DNA of 64,000 bases from Emticicia agri (GTDB taxonomy: Bacteria; Bacteroidota; Bacteroidia; Cytophagales; Spirosomataceae). The stretch lies in contig NZ_SEWF01000007.1 of assembly GCF_004168285.1 (NCBI RefSeq), positions 1 through 64,000 on the forward strand, given 5' to 3'. This document shows positions 58,897-64,000 of the stretch, piece after piece. The notes under the pieces are model-generated. The model saw nothing but the letters and a program-made list of their open reading frames with translations. It made no database searches and was not told the origin of the DNA. Each line of letters starts with the position of its first letter. Position 1 is the stretch's first letter. A program made the translations under genes and the position numbers.

Positions 58897-60546
58897 TTAG
58901 AGTGCCGGATGTTTTTTATGAAAATCTGTGGCATCCTGATAGGCTTTAGCCACCTGTAATAACTTGGCTTCTCCGAATAATTTCCCCATAAAAGTAATAC
59001 TGGTAGGGCGACCCTCCGCTCTGAATCCATTGGGTAACACCACACAAGGATGCCCGGTAAGGTTGGTTAATGTCAGGTTTCTTCCGAATGAGGGTGACAG
59101 ATACACATCAATTCCTTTTAAGCGACGTTCCATTTCCTGAATCAACAGGGTACGGTGCCTATTAGCCTGAATATACTCTACCGCCGGGATAAATCTTGCT
59201 GAACGGAAAGCATTAGGCCAGGCATTTTTATTCTGGCGAACCAGCATATCATCCTTACCCGAACGTGTCAGTTCATCGAAAGCAGCGGCAGCCTCTACGC
59301 CGAGCAGAAAACTAATATCGTATGAGGGCAAATCAGGCAATTCTAATGAAATTAACTCCGCTCCTAATTTCTGTAAAACTATCAGACTAAGCGAATCTAT
59401 GCTTTTTGTCGGATACTTTTTTTCAAAATCACTTTTCAGGTAAGCAATTTTTACACCTTTCAGACCTTTTGTGCCGTCATAATTAAAAGGTGCTTTTATA
59501 CAGGTGAAATCCTGCCCATCTATTCCCTGAATTGTATTAAACACAATCGCACAATCTTCTACTGTACGGCATATCGGTCCCAGTTTATCCATGCTCCAGC
59601 TTAGGGTCATAGCACCTGTACGAGGAACCCTACCATAGGTTGGACGTAATCCGGTTGTACCACACTCGGTAGAAGGAGAAACAATTGAGCCCAGCGTTTC
59701 GCTACCAATGGCAAAAGGTAATAATCCGGCTGCCACCGACGAAGCCGATCCGGCTGAAGACCCACTCGACCCCCTTTTTAAGTCCCAGGGATTTAAGGTT
59801 TTACCACCAAACCATACATCTCCCATTGCTAATTCACCTAAGGTCAGTTTGGCACAAAGTACCGCACCCGCTTTGGCTAATCTCTGAATTACCACTGCAT
59901 CCTGGTCAATTATCTGGTCCTTATAAGGCACCGAACCCCAGGTTGTTTTATATCCTTTTACTGCCAGTAAATCTTTCGCTCCATACGGAATGCCATGCAA
60001 TATGCCTTTATACTTACCTGCCTTTATTTCACTATCAGCTTGCGCTGCTTGTTTCAAAGCTAAATCCTCCGTAATAGTAATGGCATAATGCAGTTTGGTA
60101 TCGTACTTTTTTAATCTTTCAATAAAAAATCTGGTGAGTTCAACAGAAGAAATCTTTTTGGCACGAATCAATTCAGCTAATTCTCTTACTGAAAAATAGG
60201 CTAAATCATCACGGTTAGCAGGTAAATTAACTACCCCAATCTGAGAGGCTTTAAAAGGTAAATAAGTTTTTTCAAACTCAAAACCCACAGGCAGTGGATT
60301 AAAGTACAAAGCGGGGGCAACACTATTGTCTAATGATATTTTCCTGATACTCTCAAAATCTTTCCGGTTATCATTCAAATCATTAATCATCGAATCAGCT
60401 TCAGCATCATTAAAATCCAAGCCTAAAATTTTTTCAGCCTGATTAATTACTTCAACTGTAATCGGAGGGCTATCAACTATTTTAGTAATAAAGGCACCTA
60501 AGCCTAATGAAACAATACAGGCAACTGGTAGAACAATTTTTTTCAT
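58897..60546 (-). CDS. Amidase-signature family amidase, exported
   Basis: 549 residues with an N-terminal hydrophobic segment (VLPVACIVSLGLGAFI). The amidase signature is clear: the Lys in HGIPYGAKDLLAVKGYKTTWGS, then LKRGSSGSSAGSASSVAAGLLPFAIGSETLGSIVSPSTECGTTGLRPTYGRV, where the Ser-cis-Ser and nucleophilic Ser lie. It hydrolyses an amide bond of unknown substrate. The first 120 residues are a variable N-terminal region with a TIM-like or helical extension (about 30-110). The stop is 2 bp from the batD stop in convergence. Confidence 0.92.
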   Translation of the reverse strand: MKKIVLPVACIVSLGLGAFITKIVDSPPITVEVINQAEKILGLDFNDAEADSMINDLNDNRKDFESIRKISLDNSVAPALYFNPLPVGFEFEKTYLPFKASQIGVVNLPANRDDLAYFSVRELAELIRAKKISSVELTRFFIERLKKYDTKLHYAITITEDLALKQAAQADSEIKAGKYKGILHGIPYGAKDLLAVKGYKTTWGSVPYKDQIIDQDAVVIQRLAKAGAVLCAKLTLGELAMGDVWFGGKTLNPWDLKRGSSGSSAGSASSVAAGLLPFAIGSETLGSIVSPSTECGTTGLRPTYGRVPRTGAMTLSWSMDKLGPICRTVEDCAIVFNTIQGIDGQDFTCIKAPFNYDGTKGLKGVKIAYLKSDFEKKYPTKSIDSLSLIVLQKLGAELISLELPDLPSYDISFLLGVEAAAAFDELTRSGKDDMLVRQNKNAWPNAFRSARFIPAVEYIQANRHRTLLIQEMERRLKGIDVYLSPSFGRNLTLTNLTGHPCVVLPNGFRAEGRPTSITFMGKLFGEAKLLQVAKAYQDATDFHKKHPAL

Positions 60547-60637
60547 GATTGGAGTAGTAGTGTTGTTGAAAAGGTATGAGGTACCAATATACTCATTTTG
60601 TTCAATATCTGATTATCTTTCCTGAATCCTCAAAAAA

Positions 60638-60671
60638 AATGGGTAAAATACCTCTCAGCATTTTACCCATT
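60638..60671 (-). terminator. Terminator after the FG-GAP gene
   Basis: Arms aatgggtaaaat and attttacccatt pair perfectly around a 10-base loop, and on the minus strand the stem runs into a long T tract. It is 27 bp past the stop at 60699. Confidence 0.9.
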
Positions 60672-60698
60672 CTGTTATTTTTTTACTGCTTAAGTTGA

Positions 60699-63600
60699 TT
60701 AATTAGTACAACCTCCATTAATTAAAGCACTAAAAGCAACTCCTTTATCAGCCATAAATCCCGGACTCAGTAAAACTGATTTCTTGGCTTCATAACTTAC
60801 CACACTCGCCCCGGTAATCTTATTAGCCGCCTGAATTGAACTGGTTGATTGATAACTTTTGGTAACACTAATCAGGTTTTGGGTAACAGTAAAATTGGTT
60901 TCACAGAATTTAATCGTAATTGTTGCCGTTACTTCATTTAGTCCATCTTTAACTTTTACCTCCAAAATAATAGGATTTGGAAAAACAGCAGACTTATTTT
61001 TCAAGATAATCTGACCTGTGGCATTAATTTCAAACCAGTTATTGTTGTTGCCAGCTACAATTTGATAAGTTAATGGGTCATTCTCAGGGTCGGTTGCCTG
61101 AACTTTTCCAACTACTGTATTAACAGCTATGGTTTCAGAGGTAGTAAAAGTGCTATTACTTACTACTGGTGCCTGATAGGTTTTCAATTGTCCGTTAATA
61201 ATCTCAAACTTCTGTGGTGTTGTAAACGCCGACCCGATAAACGAAGCATCAATTGCCTGTACAGACCAGTAATAGGTACCATTAGGCAGCATTTTTATAT
61301 TCCATGATAAATTGTGTTCGGTATTACCTTTTCCTGCAATTTTCCTGACACCATTTACCCCTGCATTAGCCGCCAGAATTTCATCACCCGCAGTGGTTTT
61401 ACCAATTCTTAAATTATAGCTTAGGCCCGATACAGGTGTATTATCATCAGTAGCTGCCAACCAGGCAAATTCTAATATTTTTTTGTTAGCAACCGTAAGT
61501 AATTTAAGTGACTTGGTTTTGGGAATACTTGGCGCAGTATTAAATCTATAAGTTTCTGATGCTGCAAGGGTTGTCTTCATTATTTCCGATTCACTCACAA
61601 ATCCTTCTGCATTTACAAGACTGTTGGTATTTACACTGGCCGATTCGTTCTGAACATTTAATAAAGCTCTGAAAATCGTATTACTTGCATTACTCACATC
61701 ATTACCCGTCAGTATCATATCTAAATCGCCATCGTTTTCAATATCACCAAAGGCAAATTCAGCATCGGTCAGGTTTCCATAATTAAAGGTACTGGCCTCA
61801 TAATTTTTGGTAGTAGCATTATATTGTGCCAGTCCGGTTACCTTACCAACTCCATCTCTGAAACCTGTGTAGAATATATCCAGTAAACCATCTCCGTTAA
61901 AATCTCCGAATCTTATTTTGGCATTTCTCAACGAACCGATATTAATGGTATGAGGTACAAAAGTGGCATTTTCTCCAACCAGTTGATTTTCATACACCTG
62001 AAACACATCAGGCCCCGAAGCTATCATACCCGTAAATATTATATCCAGGTCTCCATCTCCGTCATAGTCAACCAAATCGGTCGTACCCTGATTAACCGGA
62101 ACAAATTCGTTAGTAGTTGGTGTCAGTGTCAATGTCGAATCGGCAATAGTTGTATTCTGGTATAAAATACTTTTTAGTCCCTCATTTTCATCATAACCGG
62201 ATGTTACAAAATCTATTTTCTTATCCTTATTGAAATCTCCGAAGTCATAAGAAGCATATTTCAGAGAAGCTATCTGAGAAGATAAATCACTAAAAACAAA
62301 ATTACTACCAATCCCCTGCCATTCCATTCTATAAAACTTAGGCACACCATTATCATCAGTTGAGGTAATTCCGGCCATCATAATATCCATCAGGCCATCG
62401 TTGTCCATATCAACCAGTTTAAGTTTGGTATTAATCAAGCCTGTGGCAGAGACAGTATATACCTGACTAAAATTACCGCCTGTATTAAAATACACCCGAA
62501 GAATTTTATCTGTGGAATTAATCACCACATCTGTCAGACCATCATTATTAATATCTCCTTCTACCAGATTCTCAATACCACCAAAACCAATATTTAAAGA
62601 TGCCGGACGATATATTTTATCATCAAACAGATAGGCTTGTCTGTTGTAGCTTGAGCCAAGTATTAAATCTAAATCTTTGTCGTTATCAATATCAAGAAGC
62701 GTTAATTTAGGCTTATCTACCCCATTAATACTCCTGTTCACAATTCCCCTCTGATTAATCAATTTCCAGTCATATTGTAAAATATAGATTTGTTCAGCCG
62801 CAAAAGGTGAACCCTGAAAACCCTGGTCGATTGCCTGTACAGACCAATAGTATTTGCCCGGACTTAATTGAGTAATATAACTATTGGTATAAATAGGCGG
62901 AATAGCCGTGATTAATCTTGACCCATTCTGCAAATTACTTTGTGGGTTCGATAATTCGGTACCACCGGGGCTTGTACCCAGGCGGATATTATATCCCAAA
63001 AATGTTGAATAGTCGTCCGAGGGTTTATCCCAACTTAGCTTCACAAACCCATTGCCTAAATCTGTCACAGTAAGATTAGTTGGCGCAGCTGGTGCCTGAT
63101 TATGCTTTACACCTGCATCATTTTTATACAAGACCGTGGTCTGTCCGTTAGTGGCATGAATACCCGTCATAATTAAGTCCAAATCTCCATCAACATCGTA
63201 ATCCACCCAGTCAGCAGTAGAATTACGCAGGGCTGCCAGTGCTATATCTGAAAGTTCGAAACTTCCGTTACTTTTCTGATAATACAATTGTGACTGACCT
63301 GTGGCAGCAGCATTTTCTCCACTGACCAATATATCCGTCAATCCATCATTATTAAAGTCCCCGGCGGCAATAGCACCATTTTTTCGGGCTACGTTGCCCG
63401 TGAGAAAAGACAAATAAGTATTTGCACCAAAATTCGGGTTGCTACCACCTGTTGCCCCTAAACCCATAATGGTAAGAGGGCTTGTGTCATTAAATACCTT
63501 ACTTACTTCATAACGAAGGTCTGTATAGCTTAAAGCAAAACCAAAGTCGCCTGTTTCATTATAGGAGTTTCGTATGTATCCTCCCTTGAATATAATATCG

Positions 63601-64000
63601 TTGTCACCATCCAAATCAAAGTCAGCTACTTTTAAATCTCCATCCACAATGGCACTGATATTAACCCCCGGATTAAAATCAGAAATTATCTGATATTTTA
63701 ATTGATTGTCCAGTTTTTCATACAAATAAAACAACGATTGATTAGACTCGTTTTTACCTAAGATAGCCAAATCCAGATCTCCGTCATTGTCTAAATCGCC
63801 GAATGCCAGTTTGGTATAAGATAATCCGACAACATTAATATCTGAGGTGGCCGTAAAAGTATTGCCCTGGTCGCTTATGTAAAGAATTGTTTTTCGTACA
63901 GTCGTATTGTTTTCTGAACCAATACCACTGACAATTAAATCAAGGTATCCGTCTTTATTAATATCCACCCATTGAATGTCCCCATTTCTAAGTTTAAACA
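60699..64000 (-). CDS. FG-GAP/VCBS surface protein, N-terminus beyond the right edge
   Basis: At least 1100 residues; the frame stays open to base 64000 (residues RNGDIQWVDINKDGYLDLIVSG precede the first in-frame start codon, a GTG at 63968), so the N-terminus is outside the window. Repeated calcium-binding FG-GAP/VCBS units (DLDNDGDLDLAILG, DFNNDGLTDILVSG, DYDGDGDLDIIFTG, DFNGDGLLDIFYTG and others) alternate with fibronectin-type segments (APAAPTNLTVTDLGNGFVKLSWDKPSDD) and a cadherin-like region (AVNTVVGKVQATDPENDPLTYQIVAG). The C-terminus (NKITGASVVSYEAKKSVLLSPGFMADKG) fits the 3-coathanger stack domain. It is a large extracellular adhesin-like protein. Confidence 0.92.
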   Translation of the reverse strand, partial: FKLRNGDIQWVDINKDGYLDLIVSGIGSENNTTVRKTILYISDQGNTFTATSDINVVGLSYTKLAFGDLDNDGDLDLAILGKNESNQSLFYLYEKLDNQLKYQIISDFNPGVNISAIVDGDLKVADFDLDGDNDIIFKGGYIRNSYNETGDFGFALSYTDLRYEVSKVFNDTSPLTIMGLGATGGSNPNFGANTYLSFLTGNVARKNGAIAAGDFNNDGLTDILVSGENAAATGQSQLYYQKSNGSFELSDIALAALRNSTADWVDYDVDGDLDLIMTGIHATNGQTTVLYKNDAGVKHNQAPAAPTNLTVTDLGNGFVKLSWDKPSDDYSTFLGYNIRLGTSPGGTELSNPQSNLQNGSRLITAIPPIYTNSYITQLSPGKYYWSVQAIDQGFQGSPFAAEQIYILQYDWKLINQRGIVNRSINGVDKPKLTLLDIDNDKDLDLILGSSYNRQAYLFDDKIYRPASLNIGFGGIENLVEGDINNDGLTDVVINSTDKILRVYFNTGGNFSQVYTVSATGLINTKLKLVDMDNDGLMDIMMAGITSTDDNGVPKFYRMEWQGIGSNFVFSDLSSQIASLKYASYDFGDFNKDKKIDFVTSGYDENEGLKSILYQNTTIADSTLTLTPTTNEFVPVNQGTTDLVDYDGDGDLDIIFTGMIASGPDVFQVYENQLVGENATFVPHTINIGSLRNAKIRFGDFNGDGLLDIFYTGFRDGVGKVTGLAQYNATTKNYEASTFNYGNLTDAEFAFGDIENDGDLDMILTGNDVSNASNTIFRALLNVQNESASVNTNSLVNAEGFVSESEIMKTTLAASETYRFNTAPSIPKTKSLKLLTVANKKILEFAWLAATDDNTPVSGLSYNLRIGKTTAGDEILAANAGVNGVRKIAGKGNTEHNLSWNIKMLPNGTYYWSVQAIDASFIGSAFTTPQKFEIINGQLKTYQAPVVSNSTFTTSETIAVNTVVGKVQATDPENDPLTYQIVAGNNNNWFEINATGQIILKNKSAVFPNPIILEVKVKDGLNEVTATITIKFCETNFTVTQNLISVTKSYQSTSSIQAANKITGASVVSYEAKKSVLLSPGFMADKGVAFSALINGGCTN

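Noticed and set aside
1-64000. CRISPR arrays, tRNA, rRNA, phage or integrative-element genes
   Set aside because: No regularly spaced direct repeats, no cloverleaf-like sequence and no recognised integrase or structural phage genes were seen; the IS982 is the only mobile gene.

Overview
The window is an ordinary-looking chromosomal stretch from a low-GC (roughly 38-40%, judged by eye) member of the Bacteroidota, most likely order Cytophagales near Spirosomataceae (Emticicia/Leadbetterella/Arcicella-like). The evidence is the gene content: an LptE-like lipoprotein and TamL-type outer-membrane assembly factor, BatD, DUF4142, DUF6249 and DUF5522 proteins, an ECF42-type sigma factor with a YCII/DGPF partner, a 3-coathanger-stack surface protein, a beta-propeller LytS-type sensor, and TAnnTTTG-like promoter boxes. 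I found no rRNA, tRNA, CRISPR array or prophage. The only mobile element is an IS982-family copy at the left edge.

Layout. 0-7 kb: an IS982 transposase abutting (and probably truncating) a DoxX-like membrane protein that is co-oriented with a thioredoxin-fold protein, then a small lipoprotein, acetoacetyl-CoA synthetase, a DUF3108 protein and a PF10023 metallopeptidase. 7-18 kb: carB, then a tight miaB / sigma-54 activator / lptE operon, a GntP-type permease, tamL and a SpoU rRNA/tRNA methylase. 18-28 kb: a pentapeptide protein, a frameshifted GNAT gene divergent from a MarR-GNAT fusion, clpB, a YigZ protein, tatA (59 aa), a YkvA-like protein, malate dehydrogenase, a TPR-like protein and secG. 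28-36 kb: a FtsX-type ABC permease, an M28 peptidase, the ECF42/YCII pair, a secreted protein of the type often labelled asparagine synthetase B, and two small stress-type genes. 36-46 kb: a free-standing LytTR regulator, a LytS/LytR-type two-component system, GNAT and DinB genes, a secreted protein with a duplicated novel domain, and galactose mutarotase. 45-57 kb: M1 peptidase, folB, a DivIVA protein with a helix-hairpin-helix-like tail, WD40 protein, cupin, rRNA methylase, Tat-signal sugar isomerase, purine nucleoside phosphorylase, rpmB and a 44-aa DUF5522 gene, an ECF sigma/anti-sigma-like pair and DUF6249. 57-64 kb: Ycf48-like protein, BatD, amidase, and a large FG-GAP/VCBS surface protein that runs off the right edge.

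Themes. Several genes serve the envelope: LptE, TamL, SecG, TatA, surface propellers, secreted peptidases and lipoproteins. Intergenic regions are short and many carry strong inverted repeats acting as terminators, often bidirectional between convergent genes. The points most worth a second look are the frameshifted GNAT, the IS-derived C-terminus of the DoxX-like gene, a 21-nt element shared upstream of miaB and clpB, the duplicated domain in the 489-aa secreted protein, the DivIVA fusion, the MarR-GNAT gene with a tandem/palindromic operator-like site, and two short genes (tatA and a DUF5522 gene). I did not find a convincing wholly undescribed multi-gene system.
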